A stretch of DNA of 48,947 nt from Oscillospiraceae bacterium. Its GTDB lineage: Bacteria > Bacillota > Clostridia > Christensenellales > Aristaeellaceae. The position numbers were made by a program, and so were the translations under genes. Positions within the stretch are counted from its first letter, which is position 1. Each line of letters starts with the position of its first letter. The notes beneath the pieces were generated by a model. That model was not told the DNA's origin, ran no database searches, and saw only the letters and a list, made by a program, of their open reading frames with translations. The stretch spans positions 1 to 48,947 of the forward strand of contig JAIRSO010000057.1 in assembly GCA_031255415.1 (NCBI GenBank), written 5' to 3'. Below are positions 18,626 to 26,400 of the stretch, piece after piece.

Positions 18626-19012
18626 CTACTCCACATCTGCGAATACCTCTACGGCTCTGCCGAACTCCGGATCTTCCCAATCCTCGCCATAATCCTCGTC
18701 CTGCTCCAGCGCGGCGACGAACCTTATGTCGTTGGGATATATGTACCCGTACTCCATGCGCGCCGCGCGTTCGACGTACATATCCGTAGCCATGTAATCG
18801 CGCTCGCGGGTAAGCCTGTCCTTTTCGATTTGTTCCGTTGTCAGCTCCGCGCGCAGTTTATCGGCCTGCGCCATGGTCGTCTGATACAACCTTGTGACGC
18901 GGAACAGCGATCCGGCTATGACGGCTATCGCCACGCAGAACAGCGCCACCCATAACCTGGGCGTGATCAATGGTTTTCTCGGGGCTTTCGCGCCCGCGTC
19001 CTTCTCGCGCAT
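18626..19012 (-). CDS. divIC: DivIC/FtsB-type septum formation initiator
   Basis: This bitopic division protein has 128 residues. A basic N-terminus is followed by one membrane helix (about 18-38) and a coiled coil (about 43-72) of the type that pairs with FtsL. A conserved region around ARMEYGYIYPNDI follows, and the tail is very acidic. It would act in the FtsL-DivIC-DivIB complex whose other members lie in the dcw cluster. GGGAGG is 7 bases before the ATG. The yabP-yabQ-divIC order is the same as in Bacillus and many Clostridia. Confidence 0.9.
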   Translation of the reverse strand: MREKDAGAKAPRKPLITPRLWVALFCVAIAVIAGSLFRVTRLYQTTMAQADKLRAELTTEQIEKDRLTRERDYMATDMYVERAARMEYGYIYPNDIRFVAALEQDEDYGEDWEDPEFGRAVEVFADVE

Positions 19013-19044
19013 ATTGCAGCCTCCCGTAAATAAGCCTACGGCTC

Positions 19045-19088
19045 ATTAGTAAACAAACCGCGGATTCCCGCAAAGGAATCCACGGTTT
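19045..19088 (-). terminator. Terminator between yabQ and divIC
   Basis: On the minus strand, 14-base arms (19088-19075 and 19068-19055) pair with one G-T wobble around a 6-base loop. A T-rich stretch (TTTGTTTACT) follows. This would separate the sporulation pair yabP-yabQ from the division gene divIC. Confidence 0.7.
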
Positions 19089-19108
19089 ATATTCTTCTTC
19101 AGCCTTCG

Positions 19109-19477
19109 TTATCCTTCCAGTCTGGCAGCCTTGGCGCGTCTTTTTTTTACGCGCAGTTTAACCCGGCGGACGACGCGCGACACAGCCGACGCAACGCCGG
19201 CTATCGCGCGGTGCAATCCCGCCGCGTACAGCAGTCCGCCGCACGCGAACCCCAGCAGCATATACCCGCGCATCCCGTCGCCCCCGGACAGCGCTACCGC
19301 CAGAGCGAACACCCCCGCCGCCGCCAGCGCGAACGCCAGATCCAGCGCGCCGCAGATCGTCCTGCCGCCGCCCAGCGCGCGGGACGCGAGCGCGAACGCG
19401 TCGTACAGCAAACCGACCATTAGTCCGCCGTACACTGCCGCGAGGAATATGGAGGCCTGGCCGTTAGTTTCGAACAT
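19109..19477 (-). CDS. yabQ: Spore cortex biosynthesis protein YabQ
   Basis: The protein has 122 residues with three to four membrane segments and a strongly basic C-terminal tail (about 95-122). The start QASIFLAAVYGGLMVGLLYD fits the YabQ family. In Bacillus subtilis YabQ is needed for cortex formation around the forespore and localises to its outer membrane. It lies 19 bases after yabP and shares its probable sigma-E promoter. No strong SD precedes the ATG, which suggests coupling to yabP translation. Confidence 0.85.
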   Translation of the reverse strand: MFETNGQASIFLAAVYGGLMVGLLYDAFALASRALGGGRTICGALDLAFALAAAGVFALAVALSGGDGMRGYMLLGFACGGLLYAAGLHRAIAGVASAVSRVVRRVKLRVKKRRAKAARLEG

Positions 19478-19496
19478 CGGCGTTCAGCGGCGCGGG

Positions 19497-19802
19497 TTAC
19501 TTGAACGCGCGGCTGAAGAACCCGCCCTTCTTGGGCGGCGCAACGTCGGCATACTCCAGACCGCCTATCAGGCCTTCGACAATCAAGTGGCCGTCGTCCA
19601 GGCTGAGCTGGGATATGTGCAATTGGTCGCCGACGATGGTGATCTCGCCTTCGTCGGTGGTCAGCACGACCTCCTGCTCGTGGAAGCTGGCTACGTCGTG
19701 CACGCCGGTCAGGGAGGCCTTGCGGCGGTTCTCCATCACGATCGAGTGCGGGCGCTTGCGCTTCTCCTCTATAGGCATATCCTTGAGCGGATCTTTCATC
19801 AT
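19497..19802 (-). CDS. yabP: Sporulation protein YabP
   Basis: The 101-residue protein contains the YabP/YqfC fold, visible from HSIVMENRRKASLTGVHDV through GEITIVGDQLHI to HLIVEGLIGGLEY. It acts in the mother cell during sporulation together with YabQ. The ATG at 19802 follows GGAGGT at 8 bases. The ORF is open to 19856, but that extension is rich in Arg and overlaps a sigma-E-like promoter. It is the first gene of the yabP-yabQ pair. Confidence 0.92.
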   Translation of the reverse strand: MMKDPLKDMPIEEKRKRPHSIVMENRRKASLTGVHDVASFHEQEVVLTTDEGEITIVGDQLHISQLSLDDGHLIVEGLIGGLEYADVAPPKKGGFFSRAFK

Positions 19803-19821
19803 ACGCGTACACCTCCGATGG

Positions 19822-19849
19822 AGCGTATGCGCTGTCCGCCCACGATATG
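19822..19849 (-). promoter_or_regulatory. Sigma-E-like promoter of yabP-yabQ
   Basis: On the minus strand, CATACGCT (19822-19829) fits the sigma-E -10 pattern CATACNNT. ATATC (19844-19848) sits 14 bases upstream, the spacing usual for sigma-E. yabP is a known sigma-E gene in Bacillus. One caution: the start site would fall near 19815, almost on the SD. Confidence 0.65.
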
Positions 19850-19910
19850 AACGCATCGAAGCGCCGCGCCGCGCCCGGCGTTGAAATTCCCGACGAAACG
19901 GGGTATAGTG

Positions 19911-20153
19911 TCATTGTATCGCTTGATCCAGATGGTCGAACAGGCTGTCGTCGAAGAACTCGCGGATGGTTATATCCAGGCCGTCGCAGAGCCTTTGGAT
20001 CGTGACGATGCCCGGGCTGTAAGTCCTGCCGGTTACGATGCCGTGCACGGTGGACTGCGTCACGCCGGCGCGGATGCATAGGCCGTTTACGGTAATGCCC
20101 TTCTCCGCGCAAAGCGCGTTCATGCGGGTGATTATTGCGTGAGAAACGTCCAT
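19911..20153 (-). CDS. Small XRE-family helix-turn-helix regulator
   Basis: The protein has 80 residues and consists almost wholly of a Cro/C1-type helix-turn-helix domain. The recognition region is around LCIRAGVTQSTVHGIVTG, followed by TIQRLCDGLDITIREFF, a stretch typical of XRE proteins. The reading frame is open far upstream (to 20684), but that part is antisense to the DNA glycosylase gene. The ATG at 20153 gives a standard start. The gene is divergent from, and overlaps by 15 bases, the presumed glycosylase start, so it may regulate that gene. The target is unknown. Confidence 0.85.
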   Translation of the reverse strand: MDVSHAIITRMNALCAEKGITVNGLCIRAGVTQSTVHGIVTGRTYSPGIVTIQRLCDGLDITIREFFDDSLFDHLDQAIQ

Positions 20154-20696
20154 AAACAGACTCAACCCCTTCCCCGTATATATTCGTTCCCTTTTGTTGC
20201 GCGCGAGGACGCGCGCGTGTTGATCCTGGGCACGGCGCCCTCCGCAGCCTCGCTTGCGGCTGGATTCAATTACGCGCATCCGCGCAACGCGTTCTGGCCG
20301 ATCATGTTCGCTTTGTTCGGAGGCGGCGCGCCATCCGCCGCTGCCGACTGGGAGAGCAGGCGCGCGCTGCTGCTTAGCAATCGCGTCGCGCTGTGGGACG
20401 TGGCGAGGGCGTGCGCGCGCGAAGGCAGCGCCGACTCGTCGATAAGGGACGCGGAGGCCAACGACATACCCGGGTTGCTCAACGCGTGCCCCGGCATAGG
20501 GATGATCTTCCTCAACGGACAGAAGGCCGCCGCGCTGTTCAGAAAACTGGCGGAGCCAGCGCTGACCGAGCGCCAAAGCATGATACCCCGGGCGACGCTG
20601 CCTTCGACCAGTCCGGCGCGAGCCGAGCCGCTTGCCGCGAAGCTTGAGAAGTGGCAAGCCATACGCGCCTTTTTGGATACGCAAATGGAGACGTAA
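20139..20696 (+). CDS. Hypoxanthine/uracil-type DNA glycosylase (Mug/TDG superfamily)
   Basis: The 185-residue protein resembles single-domain DNA-deoxyinosine glycosylases of the uracil-DNA glycosylase superfamily. These excise deaminated bases, chiefly hypoxanthine, to start base-excision repair. The visible motifs are VLILGTAPS, the GFNYAHPRNAFWP segment typical of this group, LLLSNRVALWDV and IFLNGQKAA. No ATG is available upstream of these motifs. GTG at 20139 is the best start but has a weak SD. Its 5' end overlaps the divergent XRE gene. xpt, a purine salvage gene, follows. Confidence 0.85.
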   Translation: MRNVHKQTQPLPRIYSFPFVAREDARVLILGTAPSAASLAAGFNYAHPRNAFWPIMFALFGGGAPSAAADWESRRALLLSNRVALWDVARACAREGSADSSIRDAEANDIPGLLNACPGIGMIFLNGQKAAALFRKLAEPALTERQSMIPRATLPSTSPARAEPLAAKLEKWQAIRAFLDTQMET

Positions 20697-20753
20697 TACA
20701 CATGGTTCTGGTTCCCAGATTTATGTAAAAATTTGGAAGAGAAGTGGTAAGAA

Positions 20754-21362
20754 ATGGGTGAGCAGCTATACGCGCTGCAGCGGCGGATCATAGAGCAGGG
20801 ACAGGCGCTGCCAGGAGGCGTGCTAAGGGTGGACTCGTTCGTGAACCAAAGGGTGGATATGCGGCTGATGAAGGAGATAGGCGACGCGTTCGCGCGGAGG
20901 TTTGAGGGGATAGAGGCGGGATGCGTGATGACCGTGGAGAGCTCGGGAATCGCTCCGGCTGGGATGACCGCGCTGGCGATGGGACTGCCGCTGCTGGTGT
21001 GCAAGAAGCAATCGTCAAAGGCCGCGCGGGGCGAGAGGCTGTCAACACCCGTGCGATCGTTCACGAAGGATACGACGTATGAGATGTCGGTATCGAGGGA
21101 GTATCTGCCGGAAGGCGCGCGGGTGCTGTTTGTGGATGATTTTTTAGCGACGGGCGAGGCCGCGCTGGGAGCCGCGCGGTTGATAGAACAGGCAGGGGCG
21201 ATACTCGCGGGGATTGGGATAGTGATAGAGAAATCGTTCCAGCCCGGACGCGGGAGGCTGGAGCGGCTGGGCGCGCCGATAGTATCGCTGGCGCGCATAA
21301 CAAAGATGCGCCCCGGCGAGCGGGACGCATCGCAATCGATATGTTTCTACGAGGAGGATTAA
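20754..21362 (+). CDS. xpt: Xanthine phosphoribosyltransferase
   Basis: This purine salvage enzyme converts xanthine and PRPP to XMP. The 202-residue length is close to the family norm. The PRPP-binding motif is ARVLFVDDFLATGEAA (about residues 122-137), and the N-terminal SFVNQRVD and the KKQSSKAARGER segment are typical of Xpt. In many Firmicutes the gene is under a purine riboswitch or PurR, but I see no riboswitch in the 57 bases upstream. It converges with the binding-protein gene 20 bases downstream. Confidence 0.93.
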   Translation: MGEQLYALQRRIIEQGQALPGGVLRVDSFVNQRVDMRLMKEIGDAFARRFEGIEAGCVMTVESSGIAPAGMTALAMGLPLLVCKKQSSKAARGERLSTPVRSFTKDTTYEMSVSREYLPEGARVLFVDDFLATGEAALGAARLIEQAGAILAGIGIVIEKSFQPGRGRLERLGAPIVSLARITKMRPGERDASQSICFYEED

Positions 21363-21382
21363 CGGTCGGGATAGCCGCGCGG

Positions 21383-22924
21383 TTACTTGCGCATGTTATC
21401 CCACGCGATGATCTTCTCGTCCATTACCGCCTGTCCGCCGTCGCGCATGTACTGGTCGCGCAGCTGATGGAAGACCTCGAGGCAATCCTCCGGCTTCGCC
21501 ATCGTAGCCTTGGTCAGCAGCTCGCGCTTGAACGCGGTCAAGGAGGTGTTGTACTGCGCGTCCGCGCTAAGGATAACGTCAAAGTGGAAGTTGGTCACCA
21601 GCGGATCGATGTTCGCCACGTTATACATGTCTTCGAACTTATCCGCGTAGTTCTGGTAGGAATACGACTGCGCCTTGATCATCAGCGACGGGTCGGAGAA
21701 CTCCTGCCCGTTGGTCAGCAGCGTGTAGTCGATATTCTGCATGCTGTTGAACTTGGTCTCGTCCGTCACGTCCAGCAAGATCGGCACTCCGGCCTCGTCC
21801 AGCTCGTGATGCCGCCCTTCCTCGCCGTTCTGCAGGAAGTAGAGCGTGTCCATGTCGCACAGCCAATCCAGATACATCACCGCAGCCTCCGGGTTCTTCG
21901 CGTACATCGGCACGAAGTTGAATATCCCGTTGGGCGCGTACATCGAGTGATAATACTTGGAGGGATCGGTCACGGATTCGAACGCGTTCACGGAGACCAG
22001 GTCGGCCTCCGGCTCGAACGCGTTGAGCGCGCCCAGTATGCCCGGCGAAACGCGGATCGGATGGTCGTAGTTGTATGTGTACCCTCCGGCCTGACCCGCC
22101 GCGACGGTCTTGGTATGCGTCTCGTTGTTGTCCAGAGCGAAGTCCGGGGAGACCAGGCCTTCGTTGTACAGCTTGTTTAAGTACAACACATAGTCGTCGT
22201 AACCGTCCCAGAGTATATCGGGCACGGTGGCGAGCGTCTTTTCGTCCAGGCTGGATATGAAGGAGAGCATCATATGGTTGTGAGTGGTAAGGTCGTAGTT
22301 GAACGCGTAAGGGATCAAGCCCTCCACGCCGCCGGGGTTCTGGTCGCGGAACGCTAACAGCGCGTTGTAGAATTCCTCCTTCGTTTCCGGCAGAGGCAGA
22401 CCCAGTTTATCCAGCCAGTCCTTGCGCAGGAAGAATCCCGTCGTAGCCAGCACGACGCGCTTGGCGGGAACCGCGTACTGTCCGCCCTCGAAGATACCGA
22501 ACTCCAGCAGCTCCTCGCCCAGATACTCCTTGAGTCCCTGCCCGTATTCGTCGATCAATCCGGACAGCTCCACCACGCCGCCCTGCTGGACGAAGTTCGT
22601 TATGACGGACTCGGTGTAGGTGAAGTGGATATCGGCCGCGTCGCCCGAAGCCATCAGCACGTTGAGCTTGTCGATTTCCTCGCTCCGGGGGATCGGGATG
22701 AACTTCATCGTAATGTTGCGCGGATCGCCGAAACTCTTCTGAATCCAGTCCGTCCACCAGTTGTCGTCCACCGGCGTTTGGCCTGTCACGCCGCGGTCGA
22801 ACACGGCTACTTTCAGCGTGATCGGATTGTCGTAGCGGTATGGCGCGGTCTCCTCGGACAGCGCCGACGGTACCAGCGCGGCGCACAGCACAGCGCAAAG
22901 CGCGAGAGCCAGAACCCTTTTCAT
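21383..22924 (-). CDS. Extracellular solute-binding protein of a CUT1-type ABC importer
   Basis: The protein has 513 residues and starts with a signal peptide (KRVLALALCAVLCAALVPS) cleaved probably at ALS-EE. No standard lipobox at the cleavage point is clear. The mature part resembles large type 1 solute-binding proteins of the LipO/YtcQ group, with the conserved LMASGDAADI segment and many Trp and Tyr residues suited to binding sugars. These proteins deliver oligosaccharides to LplB/LplC-type permeases, which are encoded directly upstream. The ligand cannot be named from sequence. It is the last gene of the operon. Confidence 0.9.
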   Translation of the reverse strand: MKRVLALALCAVLCAALVPSALSEETAPYRYDNPITLKVAVFDRGVTGQTPVDDNWWTDWIQKSFGDPRNITMKFIPIPRSEEIDKLNVLMASGDAADIHFTYTESVITNFVQQGGVVELSGLIDEYGQGLKEYLGEELLEFGIFEGGQYAVPAKRVVLATTGFFLRKDWLDKLGLPLPETKEEFYNALLAFRDQNPGGVEGLIPYAFNYDLTTHNHMMLSFISSLDEKTLATVPDILWDGYDDYVLYLNKLYNEGLVSPDFALDNNETHTKTVAAGQAGGYTYNYDHPIRVSPGILGALNAFEPEADLVSVNAFESVTDPSKYYHSMYAPNGIFNFVPMYAKNPEAAVMYLDWLCDMDTLYFLQNGEEGRHHELDEAGVPILLDVTDETKFNSMQNIDYTLLTNGQEFSDPSLMIKAQSYSYQNYADKFEDMYNVANIDPLVTNFHFDVILSADAQYNTSLTAFKRELLTKATMAKPEDCLEVFHQLRDQYMRDGGQAVMDEKIIAWDNMRK

Positions 22925-22953
22925 GTGTCAGCCTCCTTGTTAATCCTAGTAGT

Positions 22954-23871
22954 TCATTCCTTGACCGCGCCTATCATCACGCCCTGCACGAAGTACCGCT
23001 GCAGGAACGGATAGACCGCCAGTATCGGAGCCGTGGCGAACACGATCGCAGCCGACTTGATCGTATCGGATAGCACCGCGTTGCGTCCGCCTTCGAGCAT
23101 ATTGACCTCGGTATCCGTGCTGTTGAACACCACTTGGTACAGCTTCATCTGGAGCGTGTAGAACCGCGTCGAGTTGATGTAATAGCGCACGTCCGCGAAC
23201 GTGTTCCATCGCGACACTGCGTAGAACAGGCTGAGCGTAGCCAGCGCGGGCACGGATAGAGGCAGGACGATGCGCGCCAGAACCGTGAAGTCGCCCGCGC
23301 CGTCAATCATAGCGGATTCCTCGAGGCTCGCCGGGATGCTGGAGAAGAAATTGCGCAGTATGATCGTGTTATAGGTGGAGATCAGCACCGGTAGAAGCAG
23401 GGACAGCGGATTATCCACGAGTCCCAGCGTCTTGATCCATAGGTACTCTGGAATGATCCCGCCCGTAAAGTACATCGGGATCAGTATGAACACCATCAAT
23501 CCGCCGCGCCCGGGCAGGCGCGCCTTGCACAGCGGATACGCCAGCAGTATGCTCCCCGCCATAGCCAGCAGCGTGTAGCTGATAGTCAGCACGGCGGAGA
23601 AACCCAGCGCGCGCTGCATGCTCTTGTCCATGAACACGGACGTATACGCGTTGAAGTTGATATCGCGCGGGATAAGCGACACCTTTCGCGCGAGCACGGC
23701 CTCGCGTCCGGACATGGACAGCGCGAGTATGTGCAGCACGGGTATGATCGTGACGACCACGGCGGTAATGATAACCGCGTAGATAACCGCGCCGGAGAGT
23801 CCGTATCTACGTGCGTTGAGCCGGCTGCCAGGGCGTTTACGCGCGGTGTAAACCCGGGTTCCGCTTACCAT
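22954..23871 (-). CDS. Carbohydrate ABC transporter permease (LplC/YtcP type)
   Basis: This inner-membrane permease subunit has 305 residues and six predicted helices. The cytoplasmic EAA loop that contacts the ATPase is EESAMIDGAGDFTVLARIVLPLSVP-like in place and form (about residues 200-224), and it ends before a predicted helix. The motif YFTGGIIPEYL is typical of LplC/YtcP. The start overlaps the stop of the first permease by 7 bases, showing tight coupling. No ATPase gene is present, as is common in this subfamily, which borrows a shared MsmX-like ATPase. Confidence 0.92.
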   Translation of the reverse strand: MVSGTRVYTARKRPGSRLNARRYGLSGAVIYAVIITAVVVTIIPVLHILALSMSGREAVLARKVSLIPRDINFNAYTSVFMDKSMQRALGFSAVLTISYTLLAMAGSILLAYPLCKARLPGRGGLMVFILIPMYFTGGIIPEYLWIKTLGLVDNPLSLLLPVLISTYNTIILRNFFSSIPASLEESAMIDGAGDFTVLARIVLPLSVPALATLSLFYAVSRWNTFADVRYYINSTRFYTLQMKLYQVVFNSTDTEVNMLEGGRNAVLSDTIKSAAIVFATAPILAVYPFLQRYFVQGVMIGAVKE

Positions 23872-24806
23872 AGCCCATCCTCCCCCAACCGTTTCGCGCC
23901 GAAGTTGGCCGACAGCAGGAACACCATATTGACGACGGAGCCGAACATCCCCACCGCCGTGGCGAACGAGTATCTGGCGTTGCGAAGCCCCATCTTATAC
24001 ACGAACGTCGATATGACCTCCGCCGAGTCCAGCACCATATCGTTGGCCATCACATAAGGCCGCTCGAAGCCTATGGCGACCATCTGACCCAGGCGTAGTA
24101 TCAGCATGACGACTATCGTCGGAGTGATGCAGGGCAGCGTCACGTGGATGATCCTGCGCCAGCGTCCGCAGCCGTCCACCTCGGAGGCCTCGTACAGATC
24201 GGTGTTGACGGCTGATATCGCGGCGAGGTATATGATCGTGCCCCAGCCCGCGCTCTGCCACACGCCCACCGCGACGTATACGATGGTCCAATTGGTTTCG
24301 TTCATAAGGAAGTTGGCGTTGCGGCCCAGAAGCCGCGACGCTATCTGGTTGGCGATCCCCGCGCTGCCGAATATCTGCGTGACTATGCCGCCGATGATGA
24401 TCCAGGATAGGAAGTGGGGCAGATACAGTATCGTCTGCGCCGCGCGCTTGACGGTCATGTTGCGCATCTCGTAGAGGAATATGGCCAGTATTATCGGGAT
24501 CGGGAAGCCGAATAACAGATCCAGCGCGTTGAGCGCGACCGTGTTCCTCAGCGCGAGCCAGAATTTCGGGTTCCCGAATATTTCCCTGAATACCGCAACG
24601 CCCACCCATGGACTGGCCCACATGCCCCGGAACATATTGAAGTTTTTGAACGCTACCTGAAGCCCCGCCAGCGGCGCGTATCGGAACGCGGCGTACTGGA
24701 CGAGCGGGATAGCCAGCATCAGGTACAGCATACGGCTGCGGTAGACGCGCCTTAACAATGGATCTCTGGAGGAACGCCGTTTAGCGGAGGGTGGAGAAGC
24801 GGTCAT
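23865..24806 (-). CDS. Carbohydrate ABC transporter permease (LplB/YteP type)
   Basis: This is the first gene of the sugar-import operon. The 313-residue protein has six helices after a basic N-terminus. The GLQVAFKNFN and FGFPIPIILA segments are typical of LplB/YteP, and the EAA loop reads YEASEVDGCGRWRRIIHVTL. It pairs with the LplC-type permease encoded next. A near-consensus promoter lies at 24858-24886, and a GGAGGTG SD precedes the ATG. The LacI gene 590 bases away is a candidate regulator. Confidence 0.92.
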   Translation of the reverse strand: MTASPPSAKRRSSRDPLLRRVYRSRMLYLMLAIPLVQYAAFRYAPLAGLQVAFKNFNMFRGMWASPWVGVAVFREIFGNPKFWLALRNTVALNALDLLFGFPIPIILAIFLYEMRNMTVKRAAQTILYLPHFLSWIIIGGIVTQIFGSAGIANQIASRLLGRNANFLMNETNWTIVYVAVGVWQSAGWGTIIYLAAISAVNTDLYEASEVDGCGRWRRIIHVTLPCITPTIVVMLILRLGQMVAIGFERPYVMANDMVLDSAEVISTFVYKMGLRNARYSFATAVGMFGSVVNMVFLLSANFGAKRLGEDGLW

Positions 24807-24857
24807 GTCTGCACCTCCAACGGGCGAAACGATAATTTTGCGGAGCTGTTTTCATGC

Positions 24858-24886
24858 ATTATATACTGAATGACAAGAATCGTCAA
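24858..24886 (-). promoter_or_regulatory. Strong promoter of the sugar ABC operon
   Basis: On the minus strand, TTGACG (24881-24886) and a perfect TATAAT (24858-24863) are separated by 17 bases. Transcription should begin near 24851. No clear LacI-type palindrome overlaps it. Confidence 0.85.
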
Positions 24887-24912
24887 GGGGTTTTCAAAAC
24901 AACGGCACAATA

Positions 24913-24949
24913 GCGCGAAACGCGCGAGAGACTCCGGCCTCGCGAGGCG
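24913..24949. repeat. Two small palindromes between the sugar operon and the ferredoxin gene
   Basis: GCGCG-AAA-CGCGC lies at 24913-24925, and the perfect 12-base palindrome GCCTCGCGAGGC lies at about 24937-24949. They sit between the divergent promoters. Either could be an operator, including for the nearby LacI protein, but there is no direct evidence. Confidence 0.35.
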
Positions 24950-24961
24950 CTATAATCGCTC

Positions 24962-25209
<248 letters not shown>

Positions 25210-25223
25210 GGGGTTTTGAGGTA

Positions 25224-25266
25224 ACGCGCGGCGCGGCTGGCGGGAGCGCCTGCCGCGTCTTTTTTA
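25224..25266 (+). terminator. Terminator after the ferredoxin gene
   Basis: A GC-rich imperfect stem (ACGCGCGGCGC facing GCGCCTGCCGCGT) is followed by six T residues at 25260-25265. It lies 15 bases after the ferredoxin stop, so the gene is monocistronic. Confidence 0.75.
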
Positions 25267-25287
25267 TGTTTAATTGCTGAATTGCCA

Positions 25288-25316
25288 TTGCGGTTTCGCG
25301 CCGGTTCATATACACT
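25288..25316 (+). promoter_or_regulatory. Possible promoter of the lacI-type gene
   Basis: TTGCGG (25288-25293) and TACACT (25311-25316) are 17 bases apart. Both boxes deviate from consensus. It would leave a leader of about 70 bases. Confidence 0.4.
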
Positions 25317-25392
25317 ATATACGTATGGATAACAGGGAGCGCGGCGCCTGTGCTCGGGCGCGCGCCCTGCTCGAAGGCAGTGAAGCGCGGAT

Positions 25393-26400
25393 ATGGTTAC
25401 GTTAAAGGATATCGCGGTGAAGGCCGGGGTCAGCAAGACCACGGTCTCCAACGTGCTCAACGGCAACCTGGCGAAGGTATCCCCATGCAAGGCGAAGCTG
25501 ATCCAGGAGCTGATCGCCGAATACGGCTATGTGCCCAACCAGACCGCGCGATCGCTGTCCAATAAATCGTCGCGGATCATATCGCTGATCGTCTACGCCG
25601 ACCGCGATAAGAACGTGCTGAGCGATCCATACATCGCGTTGTTCGCGGGCGAGCTGCTGCGCCAATTGCAAAAGCGCGGCTATTTCGGCATGATCCGCGC
25701 GACGAACGAATACGCCGACATCCTGCAGAACCTCAACGCCTGGAACGCGCAGGGGGTGATATTCTTCGGCACGCTGGACAAGGATATCCGCGAGATGCAG
25801 GATCGCACGGGGATACCGTTCGTGTTCACGGATAGTTACAGTTCGGTCAGGCGGATCAACAACGTGGGCATCGACGACTACCGGGGTGGGATGATAGCCG
25901 CGGAGCATCTCGCCCAGCGCGGTCACAGAAGGCTCGCGCTGTTCGCGCCGGGGCTGGAGTCGGGCAGCGATTTGGATAAACAGCGCATAGCGGGATTCAG
26001 GCACGCGCTTGGCCGGTATGGAGCGTCGCTGCCGGAGGATCACGTCATGCTGGCCGATCCGTGCCGCGCAGACGAGATGGCGCGCTCATTGGCGAGCCTG
26101 CCCGGCGTGACCGGAGCGTTCGTCACAGCCGACATAGCGGCGATAGAGCTGATGCGCGCGCTTAAACGGTTGGGTATCAGCGTGCCAAAGGATATCTCGA
26201 TCGTCGGCTTCGACGATATACCGCTGGCGAGGCTGGTCACGCCGGGCCTTACCACGATCCGGCAGGATATCACCCAGAAGGCGCGCGTAGCAGCCGAGAT
26301 ACTCGAGCGGCGGCTGGACGACCCATCCCGCCCGAACGAGAGCGCGATACTGGACGTGACGCTGGTGCAAAGGGAGTCGGTGGGGTGGGTTCAATCGTAA
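25393..26400 (+). CDS. LacI-family transcriptional regulator
   Basis: The protein has 335 residues. The N-terminal helix-turn-helix (VTLKDIAVKAGVSKTTVSNV, then LNG) and hinge (TARSLSNKSS) are typical LacI/GalR. The rest is a periplasmic-binding-like effector domain, with the conserved SIVGFDDIPLARLVTP and LTTIRQD segments near the C-terminus. It should bind a sugar or a related metabolite. The divergent sugar ABC operon is the natural target, though the ferredoxin gene lies between and no operator is evident. Its stop overlaps the convergent zinc-ribbon gene by 10 bases. Confidence 0.93.
   Translation: MVTLKDIAVKAGVSKTTVSNVLNGNLAKVSPCKAKLIQELIAEYGYVPNQTARSLSNKSSRIISLIVYADRDKNVLSDPYIALFAGELLRQLQKRGYFGMIRATNEYADILQNLNAWNAQGVIFFGTLDKDIREMQDRTGIPFVFTDSYSSVRRINNVGIDDYRGGMIAAEHLAQRGHRRLALFAPGLESGSDLDKQRIAGFRHALGRYGASLPEDHVMLADPCRADEMARSLASLPGVTGAFVTADIAAIELMRALKRLGISVPKDISIVGFDDIPLARLVTPGLTTIRQDITQKARVAAEILERRLDDPSRPNESAILDVTLVQRESVGWVQS

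Noticed and set aside
20154-20684. Long minus-strand extension of the XRE gene
   Set aside because: It is antisense to the DNA glycosylase, is rich in Arg and Gly, and shows no domain. Only the last 80 residues form a known fold.
20697-20753. Purine riboswitch before xpt
   Set aside because: The gap is only 57 bases and lacks the paired stems and conserved loop bases of the purine aptamer.
24951-24956. TATAAT as a second ferredoxin promoter
   Set aside because: No -35 box lies at suitable distance, and the TTGCAA-N17-TAGAAT promoter just downstream is better.
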